From an uncultured Cuneatibacter sp. (GTDB lineage Bacteria > Bacillota > Clostridia > Lachnospirales > Lachnospiraceae), in the NCBI GenBank assembly GCA_934234215.1, contig CAKQHB010000036.1:1-21186 (forward strand): a stretch of 21,186 nucleotides of DNA, given 5' to 3'. The notes under the pieces are model-generated. The model searched no databases. It was not told the origin of the DNA and saw nothing but the letters and a program-made list of their open reading frames with translations. Positions within the stretch are counted from its first letter, which is position 1. Each line of letters begins with the position of its first letter. This document shows positions 6,077 through 13,931 of the stretch, one piece after another. The position numbers and the translations under genes were made by a program.

Positions 6077-8308
6077 ATGATTGTTTTTCACAGGGAAAGC
6101 AAAGTTTTTCATCTGTACAATGCATCGTTTAGCTATGTATTTCAGATCATGAGAAATGGACAGCTGGGGCAGTTATATGCGGGAGCGCGGATCCATGATC
6201 GGGAGGATTTTTCGCATCTGTTTGAGCTGTGCGGCCGCGCCATGTCGATTTGTCCTTATGAGGGCGAGCGGATGTTCTCGCCGGAGCATCTGAAGCAGGA
6301 GTATCCGGGATACGGAACGGGGGATTTCCGTCAGCCTGCAATAACGGTATTGCAGGAGAACGGCAGCCGTATTTTGGAGCTGGTGTATGCGGGACATGAG
6401 ATTTTTGCCGGAAAGCCGCGTCTTGCAGGACTTCCGGCAACATACACGGAATCAGACGAGGAAGCGCAGACTCTGCGGGTGCATCTGCGGGATGGGCTGA
6501 CCGGAGTGGAGGTGGAGCTGCTGTATACGATTTTTGAAGGATACAGTGCACTGGCACGGAGCGTGCGCATCTGCAATCATGGCTCCGAGGCCGTGCATGT
6601 GACTCGCGCGATGAGTCTGAGCCTGGATCTGCCGGACAGCGATTACGAATGGCTGCAGTTGTCCGGTGCATGGGCGAGAGAACGTCACATCCACACGAGA
6701 AAGCTGGAGCCGGGGATTCAGTCCATCGGCAGTCTGCGCGGACATTCTTCGAGCCAGCATAATCCATTTGTGGTATTGAAGCGTCCCCATGCCGATGAAC
6801 GGCAGGGTGAAGTGCTGGGCTTTTCCTTTGTATACAGCGGAAACTTTTTGATGCAGGCGGAGACAGACACCCACGGCGTGACGCGGATGCTTGTGGGCAT
6901 TCATCCGGAGACCTTCGACTGGAAATTGGAGCCGGACGAAAGCTTTCAGACGCCGGAAGCGGTGATGGTCTATTCGAAAGATGGTTTGAATAACATGAGC
7001 CAGACCTTCCACAGGCTGTACGGCAGACGCCTGGCGAGAGGATATTGGCGGGATCGTCCCCGTCCCATTCTGAACAATAACTGGGAAGCGACGTATTTTG
7101 ACTTTACGGAAGCTCGCCTTGTGGAAATCGCACAGAAGGCAAAGGAATGCGGCGTAGAATTGTTCGTGCTGGACGACGGCTGGTTTGGCGCGCGGACAAG
7201 CGATCGCGCAGGTCTGGGAGACTGGGTTGCCAACCGGGATCGCCTGCCAAATGGCATCGAGGGCATTGCGGACAAGATCGAGGCGCTTGGCATGAAGTTT
7301 GGTCTGTGGTTTGAGCCGGAGATGGTGAACAAGGATTCCGACCTGTATCGGACACATCCGGACTGGCTGCTGCAGGTACCGGGCAGAAGGAACAGCCACG
7401 GCCGCAATCAGTATGTGTTGGACTTCTCCCGAAAAGAAGTCGTTGATTTTATTCACGAGAGTATGGCGAAGATCCTGCGGGAAGCGAAGGTTTCTTATAT
7501 TAAATGGGATATGAACCGCAGCATTACCGAGTGTTACTCCGCAGCATTGCCTGCAGATCGACAGGGAGAAGTATTCCATCGGTACATTCTGGGTGTGTAC
7601 GATCTGTATGAGCGCCTGACAAGTGAATTCCCGAAGGTGCTGTTTGAGTCCTGCTCCAGCGGCGGCGCGCGCTTTGATCCGGGCATGCTCTACTATGCGC
7701 CTCAGGCGTGGGCGAGCGATGATTCCGATGCCATTGAGCGTCTGAAAATCCAGTATGGTACGAGTCTGTGCTATCCCATCAGCAGCATCGGCAGTCATGT
7801 GTCGGTCGTTCCGAACCATCAGGTGAACCGCGTGACACCGCTGCACACGAGAGCGAATGTGGCATATTTCGGAACCTTTGGTTATGAGCTGGATCTGAAT
7901 AAGCTGTCAGAGGAAGAGATCGCGCAGGTCAAAGAGCAGATCGCCTTTATGAAAGAATATCGGGAGCTGCTGCAGTTTGGCACATTCTATCGTCTTGTGA
8001 GTCCGTTTGAGGATAATCGCACCGTTTGGATGGTGGTGAGCGACGATCAGAAGACGGCGATCGTGGGCTGGTATCGCGTGCTGAACCGTGTGAATGACCG
8101 GTTTGAGCGGGTGCGCCTCATGGGATTGAATCCGGACCTTGTATACAAAAACGAATTGGCAGGCACGTGGCATTATGGCGATGAGCTGATGAATGTGGGC
8201 TTGATCACAACGGATGCATCTGCCGGAGAGATGCCGGCGGGAGCGGCACTTTGCTCAGATTTTGATTCCAGAATCTATGTGTTGAAGGCAGAAGAGCATG
8301 AAAATTAA
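6077..8308 (+). CDS. Alpha-galactosidase, glycoside hydrolase family 36
   Basis: A 743-residue cytosolic enzyme that releases terminal alpha-galactose from melibiose, raffinose-type sugars or related plant and host glycans. There is no signal peptide. The N-terminal beta-sandwich domain (about 1-320) is followed by a TIM barrel beginning RPRPILNNNWEATYFDF. The nucleophile is Asp478 in YIKWDMNRS, and the acid/base is Asp548 in WASDDSDA, preceded by FESCSSGGARFDPGMLYY. Both match the GH36 pattern in motif and position. Length is normal for bacterial tetrameric GH36 enzymes. The ATG at 6077 is preferred over an in-frame ORF opening at 5996 because AAAGGGAG (6064-6071) lies just upstream and the promoter -10 is at 6023-6028. 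It overlaps the next gene by 11 bp. No sugar transporter is nearby, so uptake must be encoded elsewhere. Confidence 0.95.
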   Translation: MIVFHRESKVFHLYNASFSYVFQIMRNGQLGQLYAGARIHDREDFSHLFELCGRAMSICPYEGERMFSPEHLKQEYPGYGTGDFRQPAITVLQENGSRILELVYAGHEIFAGKPRLAGLPATYTESDEEAQTLRVHLRDGLTGVEVELLYTIFEGYSALARSVRICNHGSEAVHVTRAMSLSLDLPDSDYEWLQLSGAWARERHIHTRKLEPGIQSIGSLRGHSSSQHNPFVVLKRPHADERQGEVLGFSFVYSGNFLMQAETDTHGVTRMLVGIHPETFDWKLEPDESFQTPEAVMVYSKDGLNNMSQTFHRLYGRRLARGYWRDRPRPILNNNWEATYFDFTEARLVEIAQKAKECGVELFVLDDGWFGARTSDRAGLGDWVANRDRLPNGIEGIADKIEALGMKFGLWFEPEMVNKDSDLYRTHPDWLLQVPGRRNSHGRNQYVLDFSRKEVVDFIHESMAKILREAKVSYIKWDMNRSITECYSAALPADRQGEVFHRYILGVYDLYERLTSEFPKVLFESCSSGGARFDPGMLYYAPQAWASDDSDAIERLKIQYGTSLCYPISSIGSHVSVVPNHQVNRVTPLHTRANVAYFGTFGYELDLNKLSEEEIAQVKEQIAFMKEYRELLQFGTFYRLVSPFEDNRTVWMVVSDDQKTAIVGWYRVLNRVNDRFERVRLMGLNPDLVYKNELAGTWHYGDELMNVGLITTDASAGEMPAGAALCSDFDSRIYVLKAEEHEN

Positions 8309-9575
8309 AGTACAAAAAGCGACTTATGCGGAGGCGATGTCCCATGTCAGTACGGAGCATACGATGCCGCCGAGTTCCAGTCTGCTGCTGCGGGCACTTG
8401 TGCGGCTGTACTCCATCGCGGATCTGACAGCAACGCATTTTTCCTGGAAGCGCGAGGACATGGAACGGCTGGGAAAACACGAGCCGTGTCTTGTCCTGAT
8501 GAATCATTCCAGTTTTGTGGATCTGAAGATTGCATCGAAGGTGCTGTTTCCGCGTCCGTTCCACATTGTGTGTACTTCGGATGGTTTTGTCGGAAAAGAA
8601 TGGCTGATGCGGCATCTTGGCTGTATCCCCACAAAGAAATTCGTATCCGATCCGGGACTGGTGCGGGATATGAAATATGTGCTGGAAAAGCTGCACAGCT
8701 CGATCCTGATGTATCCGGAGGCAAGCTACAGCTTTGACGGAACGGCGACACCGCTGCCGGAGAGTCTCGGAAAGTGTCTGAAATTACTGAAAGTGCCGGT
8801 GGTTGTGATCCGAACGGAGGGTGCATTTTCCAGAGACCCGCTGTACAACAATCTGCAGCTTCGCAAAGTAAAAGTTTCCGCGGTGGAGAAGTATTTACTG
8901 TCGCCGGAGGAGATTGCAGAGAAGTCTGCAGACGAGCTGAATGAGTGCCTGCGGCGGGAATTCACATTCGATCATTTCCGTTGGCAGCAGGAAAATCAGA
9001 TCCGTATCACGGAGAAGTTCCGTGCGGATCATCTGAACCGGGTATTGTATCGTTGTCCCCACTGTCAGACAGAAGGACAGATGACGGGAAAGGGCATTTC
9101 GCTCACCTGCGGACATTGCGGAAAGAAGTATACACTGACCGAGTACGGCAGAATGGAAGCGGAGGATGGTAATACGGAATTTCCATCCATCCCGGACTGG
9201 TATCGCTGGGAGCGGTCATGCGTCAGACAGGAGCTTTTGGACGGCACGTATCGGCTGGATATCCCGGTGACGATCCGCATGATGACCGATATGAAGTGCA
9301 TTTATGAAGTTGGGGAAGGTCGTCTCGTGCACACTGCGGAGGGCTTTCATCTGACCGGATGCGACGGGCAGTTGGATTACACCCAGAAGCCGCTGGCATC
9401 TTACAGTTTATACTCGGATTATTACTGGTATGAGCTGGGAGACATGATCTGCATCGGAGATCGCAGGGTATTGTATTATTGTTTTCCGCAAAAGGGTGAG
9501 GACGTTGTGGCGAAAACAAGACTGGCAGCGGAGGAATTATATCATTTGGTAAAAATGGGTACGGTCTCAAAATAA
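8298..9575 (+). CDS. PlsC-like lysophospholipid acyltransferase with zinc ribbon
   Basis: A 425-residue protein. Residues about 40-200 match the 1-acylglycerol-3-phosphate acyltransferase (PlsC) domain: the catalytic NHSSFVD motif fits NHx4D, and MYPEASYSFDG stands where the family has a phosphate-binding EG.R block. After a linker, CPHC and CGHC pairs about 17 residues apart (9054-9125) form a likely zinc ribbon, and about 130 further residues follow with no family I recognise. The glycerophospholipid step is known for the family, but the exact acceptor is uncertain; PlsC-fold enzymes with extra domains can act on other lipids. The start at 8298 overlaps the alpha-galactosidase end by 11 bp, implying co-translation although no metabolic link is obvious. 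The ribosome site (GCAGAAGAG) is weak. Confidence 0.75.
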   Translation: MKIKVQKATYAEAMSHVSTEHTMPPSSSLLLRALVRLYSIADLTATHFSWKREDMERLGKHEPCLVLMNHSSFVDLKIASKVLFPRPFHIVCTSDGFVGKEWLMRHLGCIPTKKFVSDPGLVRDMKYVLEKLHSSILMYPEASYSFDGTATPLPESLGKCLKLLKVPVVVIRTEGAFSRDPLYNNLQLRKVKVSAVEKYLLSPEEIAEKSADELNECLRREFTFDHFRWQQENQIRITEKFRADHLNRVLYRCPHCQTEGQMTGKGISLTCGHCGKKYTLTEYGRMEAEDGNTEFPSIPDWYRWERSCVRQELLDGTYRLDIPVTIRMMTDMKCIYEVGEGRLVHTAEGFHLTGCDGQLDYTQKPLASYSLYSDYYWYELGDMICIGDRRVLYYCFPQKGEDVVAKTRLAAEELYHLVKMGTVSK

Positions 9576-9626
9576 TCAGGCGAAAAGCTGTTTGCAAAGT
9601 ATAAAAATTACACAAAAGAGTGAAAG

Positions 9627-9663
9627 GAAAAAGCCGGAGATCTGAAAAATCCCCGGCTTTTTC
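9627..9663. terminator. Rho-independent terminator, probably bidirectional
   Basis: Perfect 11-bp arms GAAAAAGCCGG (9627-9637) and CCGGCTTTTTC (9653-9663) flank a 15-nt loop. A-rich sequence on one side and T-rich on the other allow termination in both directions. It closes the galactosidase-acyltransferase unit before the hppA promoter. Confidence 0.85.
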
Positions 9664-9680
9664 GCACACAAGCCGCTTTT

Positions 9681-9709
9681 TTGACGGTACTTTTGCTGCG
9701 AAATATGAT
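9681..9709 (+). promoter_or_regulatory. Promoter of hppA
   Basis: TTGACG (9681-9686) and TATGAT (9704-9709) are separated by 17 bp. A perfect TATAAT overlaps at 9709-9714 but at a 22-bp distance from the -35. The resulting leader of roughly 105 nt contains a small AAAAGC/GCTTTT hairpin (9734-9739/9744-9749) and ends in AGGGGG (9813-9818) before the start codon. Confidence 0.75.
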
Positions 9710-9826
9710 ATAATAAAACCAAATTTCGGCATGAAAAGCAGGAGCTTTTGTGTCATTCGAATCGTGTGAAAGCGGATTGGGGACAGTCCGTTTAGCAAAT
9801 AATATTATAAAAAGGGGGTAGCACAG

Positions 9827-11980
9827 ATGAGTTCTTTAATTCTGGTGCTCGCGGCTGCGCTTCTGGCGTTAGGATACGCAGCCGGCAACTTTGCTTCCGT
9901 CCGGAAAATGGAAGAGGGCAATGAGAGAATGTCCTACATTTCCGGTGCGATCCGCAAAGGTGCCAACGTATTCATTCAATATGAATACAAAATCATCGCA
10001 ATCGTAGTTGCAATCGTGTTCGTGATCTTTGCGCTGATCTTCAGTCTGCAGGAGGGGACACTCCGTTGGGAGCCTTCTGCTGCATTTGCAATCGGCGTAA
10101 TCATGAGTGCATCCGCAGGATGGGTCGGCATGAAGATCGCCACCATCGCGAATGTCCGCGTAACAAACACCGCTATGAAGACCCGTAAGATCGGGGAAGC
10201 GCTGAAAACAGCGTTTAAGGGCGGCTCTGTTATGGGACTGTGTGTCGGCGGCTTTGCTCTGCTGGGACTGTTCCTTGTCTATGTGATCTTTGGTATCGGC
10301 ATGGGCTATTTTGGAGAAGAGGCAGTCAGCGCAGTCTTCACACAGTGTCTGTCCTGTTATGCATTGGGATGCTCCATCGTGGCAATGTTCAACCGTGTCG
10401 GCGGCGGTATTTACACAAAGGCTGCTGATATGGGCGCTGACCTGGTTGGTAAGACCGAGGCGCACATTCCGGAGGACGATCCGAGAAACCCTGCCGTTAT
10501 CGCAGATAACGTAGGTGATAATGTAGGCGATGTAGCCGGTCTTGGTTCTGACCTGCTGGAGTCCTATGTTGGCGCGATCACATCCGCAATCATTCTGGCA
10601 GCCAGCCTGTTCGCACATTCCAGCGGCAGTATGGCACCGGCCACCATGAGAGTTATGATGTTCTTCCCGCTGATCTTTGCTTCCATTGGTATGTTTGCCT
10701 GTATCCTGGGTATTGCCTATGTGCTGTTAAAGAAAGGCACGGACAATCCCCACAGAGATCTGAATATCTCCACCTGGAGTGCAGCAGCGCTGACAACCAT
10801 CGGTGGTTTTGTTGCAACAAAGCTGATGTTCAACGGCGTAGATCTGGGTGGAACCAGCTTCGCAGCAGGTATCTACTCTCCCTGGATCGCAGCAGTTATC
10901 GGTATCGTAGCCGGTATCGTCATCGGTGCGATCGCAGAGTATTACACCAGTTATGATTACAAGCCGACCCAGAGAATCGCACAGATCTCCGTGGATGGTC
11001 CGGCGCTGACCATCACGCAGGGTCTTGCCATCGGTATGAAATCCTGTATGGCACCGCTGATCGTACTTGGTATCGCAATTTATGGTTCTTATCTCGTATC
11101 CGGTATGTATGGTCTGGCGATGGCAGCCATCGGTATGCTGTCCTTCGTCTCCGCAACCGTATCCGTAGATACATTCGGACCGATCTCCGACAATGCCGGT
11201 GGTATCGCCGAAATGTCCGGTCTGGATCCGGAGGTTCGTGAGATCACCGATAAGCTGGACTCCGTTGGTAATACGACCGCAGCCATCGGTAAGGGCTTCG
11301 CCATCGGTTCTGCCTCTCTGGCAGCACTGTCTCTGATGGTATCCTTCCTGTATGCATTCCAGGATCAGGATGCAGAATTGATCCTGAACTTTACTGATCC
11401 GCTGATTCTGGCAGGCGCTCTCGTAGGTGCAGCGCTGCCGTACCTGTTCTCCGGTATGCTGATCGAAGCCGTTGCAAAGGCAGCCGGCAACATGGTAGAA
11501 GAGGTTCGCCGTCAGTTCCGCGAGATCCCCGGTATCTTAAAGGGCGAGGTAGAGCCGGATCATGAGTCCTGTATCCGTATCTCCTCTCAGGGTGCGATCC
11601 GCGAGATGCGTATGCCGGCGTTGATCTCTATTCTGATCCCGGTTGTAGCCGGATTCCTGTTTGGACCGTACTTCGTTGGTGGTCTGCTGCTGGGTGCAAC
11701 GATCTCCGCAATCATGCTTGCCATCTTCACCGGTAATGCCGGCGGAGCATGGGACAATGCAAAGAAGTACATCGAGGCCGGCGGTGTCAAGGGTCATGCC
11801 AAGGGATCCCCTGCACATGATGCAGCCGTTGTCGGCGATACCGTTGGTGACCCGCTGAAGGATACCGTTGGTCCGTCTCTGGATATCCTGATCAAGATCA
11901 TGTCTACCGTTTCTCTCGTAGCAGCTGTATTGTTCAGTCAGTACAACCTGCTGGATGTGATCCTGGGTCTGTTCAAGTAA
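9827..11980 (+). CDS. hppA: Membrane-bound ion-translocating inorganic pyrophosphatase
   Basis: A 717-residue polytopic membrane enzyme with many hydrophobic segments. It couples hydrolysis of pyrophosphate to ion pumping across the cytoplasmic membrane. Substrate-site signatures are complete: DMGADLVGKTEAHIPEDD, NPAVIADNVGDNVGDVAG and, near the end, DAAVVGDTVGDPLKDTVGPS. The segment GNTTAAIGKGFAIGSA has Ala where K+-independent enzymes have Lys (TTKA), so the K+-dependent subfamily is indicated. A Glu in DLLESYVG occurs where Na+-pumping members keep a membrane glutamate, so sodium or dual sodium/proton transport is likely but not provable here. Codon choice is strongly biased (many CTG, ATC, GGT), suggesting high expression. 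It is transcribed alone: its own promoter lies before it and a hairpin terminator after it. Confidence 0.95.
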   Translation: MSSLILVLAAALLALGYAAGNFASVRKMEEGNERMSYISGAIRKGANVFIQYEYKIIAIVVAIVFVIFALIFSLQEGTLRWEPSAAFAIGVIMSASAGWVGMKIATIANVRVTNTAMKTRKIGEALKTAFKGGSVMGLCVGGFALLGLFLVYVIFGIGMGYFGEEAVSAVFTQCLSCYALGCSIVAMFNRVGGGIYTKAADMGADLVGKTEAHIPEDDPRNPAVIADNVGDNVGDVAGLGSDLLESYVGAITSAIILAASLFAHSSGSMAPATMRVMMFFPLIFASIGMFACILGIAYVLLKKGTDNPHRDLNISTWSAAALTTIGGFVATKLMFNGVDLGGTSFAAGIYSPWIAAVIGIVAGIVIGAIAEYYTSYDYKPTQRIAQISVDGPALTITQGLAIGMKSCMAPLIVLGIAIYGSYLVSGMYGLAMAAIGMLSFVSATVSVDTFGPISDNAGGIAEMSGLDPEVREITDKLDSVGNTTAAIGKGFAIGSASLAALSLMVSFLYAFQDQDAELILNFTDPLILAGALVGAALPYLFSGMLIEAVAKAAGNMVEEVRRQFREIPGILKGEVEPDHESCIRISSQGAIREMRMPALISILIPVVAGFLFGPYFVGGLLLGATISAIMLAIFTGNAGGAWDNAKKYIEAGGVKGHAKGSPAHDAAVVGDTVGDPLKDTVGPSLDILIKIMSTVSLVAAVLFSQYNLLDVILGLFK

Positions 11981-12000
11981 TCAAAAGTAAAAAAACACAC

Positions 12001-12029
12001 TGGGCAAAGTCCGGAGAGTTGTGTATAAT
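12001..12029 (+). promoter_or_regulatory. Possible promoter in the hppA 3' intergenic region
   Basis: TATAAT at 12024-12029 is perfect; the -35 candidate TGGGCA (12001-12006) matches 4 of 6 bases at 17-bp spacing. Transcripts would start near 12036, just before a strong terminator-like hairpin and the repeat copy C. It could serve the SGNH hydrolase-LysR operon or a very short RNA. Confidence 0.4.
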
Positions 12030-12054
12030 AATGTCGGAAGAAACCGACAAACAG

Positions 12055-12098
12055 GAGCTGCTGTCTTCCAGAAAAACGAAGACAGCAGCTCTTCTTTT
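12055..12098 (+). terminator. Strong hairpin terminator or attenuator between hppA and the SGNH hydrolase gene
   Basis: Perfect 14-bp arms GAGCTGCTGTCTTC (12055-12068) and GAAGACAGCAGCTC (12078-12091) flank a 9-nt loop, followed by TTCTTTT (12092-12098). It would end hppA transcription. Because a TATAAT lies upstream at 12024, it might also attenuate transcription into the hydrolase operon. Its last base is the first base of the stem of repeat copy C. Confidence 0.8.
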
Positions 12099-12203
12099 AC
12101 TTTGCAGGAAATTGCGTTGCATTTCCTGCAAAGTAAAAGAAGCTCCGCGTGGATCGCACTGCGGCGGAAAAGAAATTTGTTTTCACTTTACAGGAAATTT
12201 TGT
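12091..12203 (+). repeat. Palindromic repeat element, copy C (internally deleted)
   Basis: It begins with a long perfect stem-loop of 22-bp arms (12091-12112 and 12121-12142) around TGCGTTGC. The core ACTTTGCAGGAAATTGCG is the same as the start of copy B with two changed bases. It continues GCTCCGCGTGGATCGCACTG as in copy B, then keeps only the first part of hairpin 2. The region between about ATTTG and TTTTCAC is missing compared with copy A. It ends CACTTTACAGGAAATTTTG, paralleling the end of copy A and again echoing the left arm. It lies in the leader of the SGNH hydrolase gene. Confidence 0.8.
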
Positions 12204-12220
12204 TTCGGAAAGGGGTACTT

Positions 12221-12838
12221 ATGAGGTTAGAGGGTTTAAAGGTTTACGCATTCGGAGACAGTATTGTATATGGACATACACTGCCGGAGAAGTCTTTCAC
12301 AAAGATGCTGGCAGATCAGTACGGCTGGGAGCTGTACATGGGCGCAGTAAATGGCGCAACCGTGATCCACAGCGACAATGAGATCTATCATCAGATCGCG
12401 ACAGCACCGGCAGAGGCACCGGATGTGATCATCATGAACGGCTACACGAACGATGCCTACGCACCGGTTCTGGAAAAGCTGGGAACAGTGGGACAGACAC
12501 CTGCGGATACGACAACCTTTTGTGGCTGCTTCGAGGAAATCCTGGGGCTGATCCGCAGCCGCTGGGGACAGGTTCCGGTATTTTATGTGACGATCCATCG
12601 CTCCGCAGCGAGAGATTGGGAGGTGCAGACGACATTGCGCGGACTGGCAATGGAGATGTGCAAAAATGCGGGCGTGCATGTGGTGGATGCATTTACCGAG
12701 ACAGAGCTGGACACCAGAAACGAAGACATGATGGCAAATTATATCATCGACGGTGCAGGCTCTCATCCCAATGAAGCAGCGTGCAAGCAGTTCTATATGC
12801 CCATTATCGAAAAAGCAATTCGGGAGTACGAAGGATGA
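12221..12838 (+). CDS. SGNH/GDSL-family hydrolase
   Basis: A 205-residue protein without a signal peptide. Block I is FGDSIVYG with the predicted nucleophile Ser14, block II is GAVNGATV, block III is MNGYTND with the oxyanion Asn, and block V is GSHPNEAA carrying the catalytic His. This is the full SGNH hydrolase pattern, acting on ester bonds of lipids, acetylated sugars or similar. The substrate cannot be deduced. The start at 12221 follows GGAAAGGGG (12207-12215); extending upstream would run into the repeat. The stop overlaps the LysR gene start as ATGA, so the enzyme and regulator are made together and the enzyme may belong to the regulator's circuit. Confidence 0.85.
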   Translation: MRLEGLKVYAFGDSIVYGHTLPEKSFTKMLADQYGWELYMGAVNGATVIHSDNEIYHQIATAPAEAPDVIIMNGYTNDAYAPVLEKLGTVGQTPADTTTFCGCFEEILGLIRSRWGQVPVFYVTIHRSAARDWEVQTTLRGLAMEMCKNAGVHVVDAFTETELDTRNEDMMANYIIDGAGSHPNEAACKQFYMPIIEKAIREYEG

Positions 12839-13734
12839 CACTGACACAGCTAGAATACTTTATCAGCGTAGCAGAATTAAAAAGCTTTACAAAAGCGGCA
12901 GAGCGCCACTCTGTGACGCAGACGGCGATCACACAGCAGATCCGCGGACTGGAAGAGGCGCTGGGCGTGCAGCTCGTGGATCGTGCGAGCCGTCCGATCC
13001 GCCTGACGGTGGCGGGACAGACCTTCCTGCAGGATGCAAGGGGCGTGCTGGAGCGGATGCGTTATGCCAGAACGCGGGTGAGTGCAGCGACGACGAGCGT
13101 GACCGGTACGATGAGTCTCGGCTATGTAAAAGGCTATGAGAGAAGCAATCTGTCCAAGGTGATGAAGAAGTTTCATCGGATCTATCCGAATATCTTCATC
13201 AGCTGCTACCGCAGAGAGGAAAAAGAACTGCAGACCGGCGTTAAGAAAGGAACCTACGACCTGATCTTTACATGGAACACGGACAGTGAGGACGACACTC
13301 TGGATTCTACAGAAGTAGAAAAATCCGGACTGAGTGTAGTGCTGTATCCCAGCCATCCGCTGGCGAACCGCAGCGCCCTCCTGCGGGAGAATCTGAAGGA
13401 AGAAAAATTGCTCTGCTATATGTCAGACAATGGCATGCCATCCGATGGCTCGTATCAATTGTTAGACACAAAATCCGGTGATGATCCGGATATCATCTTC
13501 TACAGCTCCGATGTGGAGAGTATCCTGATGATGGTGGCAGCGGAAGAGGGCATCTCTCTGATCCCAACTGCGCTGCTGAAGGATGTACCGAATCCGGAGC
13601 ATCTCGTGTTTGTGCCGCTGCGCAGTGAGCAGGAAGAAAGCAGCGTAAAAGCGGTGTGGAGAAAGGAAAATGAGTCCTTCGCACTGAAGCAGTTTCTGCT
13701 GGTGATGGGGAAAGGGATTCTCCATTTTACATAG
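12835..13734 (+). CDS. LysR-family transcriptional regulator
   Basis: A 299-residue DNA-binding regulator. Residues 1-60 form the winged helix-turn-helix (MTLTQLEYFISVAEL, SFTKAAERHSVTQTAITQQI, RGLEEALGVQLVDR). An effector-binding domain of two lobes follows from about residue 90 (TGTMSLGYVKGYE ...). The start at 12835 overlaps the hydrolase stop (ATGA), with AAGG just upstream. Unlike most LysR genes it is not divergent from a target, so its regulated promoter may be that of its own operon or the neighbouring exopolysaccharide operon, whose upstream region has paired TACACT sites. This last link is only proximity. The ligand is unknown. Confidence 0.92.
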   Translation: MTLTQLEYFISVAELKSFTKAAERHSVTQTAITQQIRGLEEALGVQLVDRASRPIRLTVAGQTFLQDARGVLERMRYARTRVSAATTSVTGTMSLGYVKGYERSNLSKVMKKFHRIYPNIFISCYRREEKELQTGVKKGTYDLIFTWNTDSEDDTLDSTEVEKSGLSVVLYPSHPLANRSALLRENLKEEKLLCYMSDNGMPSDGSYQLLDTKSGDDPDIIFYSSDVESILMMVAAEEGISLIPTALLKDVPNPEHLVFVPLRSEQEESSVKAVWRKENESFALKQFLLVMGKGILHFT

Positions 13735-13759
13735 AATACGCCCGGGAAAAGTCGAAATT

Positions 13760-13810
13760 TAGTGTAGTATTTTTTTTTACACTATGCTACACTTATTACG
13801 CTATGTGTGA
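13760..13810 (+). promoter_or_regulatory. Cluster of TTACACT-type half-sites upstream of the exopolysaccharide operon
   Basis: AGTGTAGTAT (13761-13770) and ATGCTACACT (13784-13793) form an inverted repeat with 9 of 10 matches. An inner TAGTGTA (13760-13766) pairs with TACACTA (13778-13784). Two TACACT copies (13778-13783 and 13788-13793) are exactly 10 bp apart, one helix turn. The string TTTTACACT (13775-13783), 16 nt, GCTATGTGTGA (13800-13810) recurs after the sugar transferase gene. The arrangement fits an operator or an alternative-sigma promoter. A weak TTGTAA/18 bp/CATACT promoter (13817-13846) lies downstream, then a GTGCA/TGCAC hairpin (13852-13870). Confidence 0.45.
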
Positions 13811-13931
13811 CAAAAGTTGTAAAAGCCTTAACAATCTGTTCATACTTTCGCGTGCAGGTCATGACTGCACACTACATTTCAGGTTACTTCACAGAGAATT
13901 CGATTCAACAGAGTAGAGATGGAGATTTTTT

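Noticed and set aside
6452..7846. 464-codon open frame on the minus strand
   Set aside because: It lies wholly within the GH36 gene, which has full catalytic motifs; the reverse frame is open by codon bias and shows no family motif.
12019..12381. Forward frame running from the hppA 3' region through repeat copy C
   Set aside because: It crosses a strong terminator and the repeat, and overlaps the SGNH hydrolase in another frame; no ribosome site at a sensible distance.
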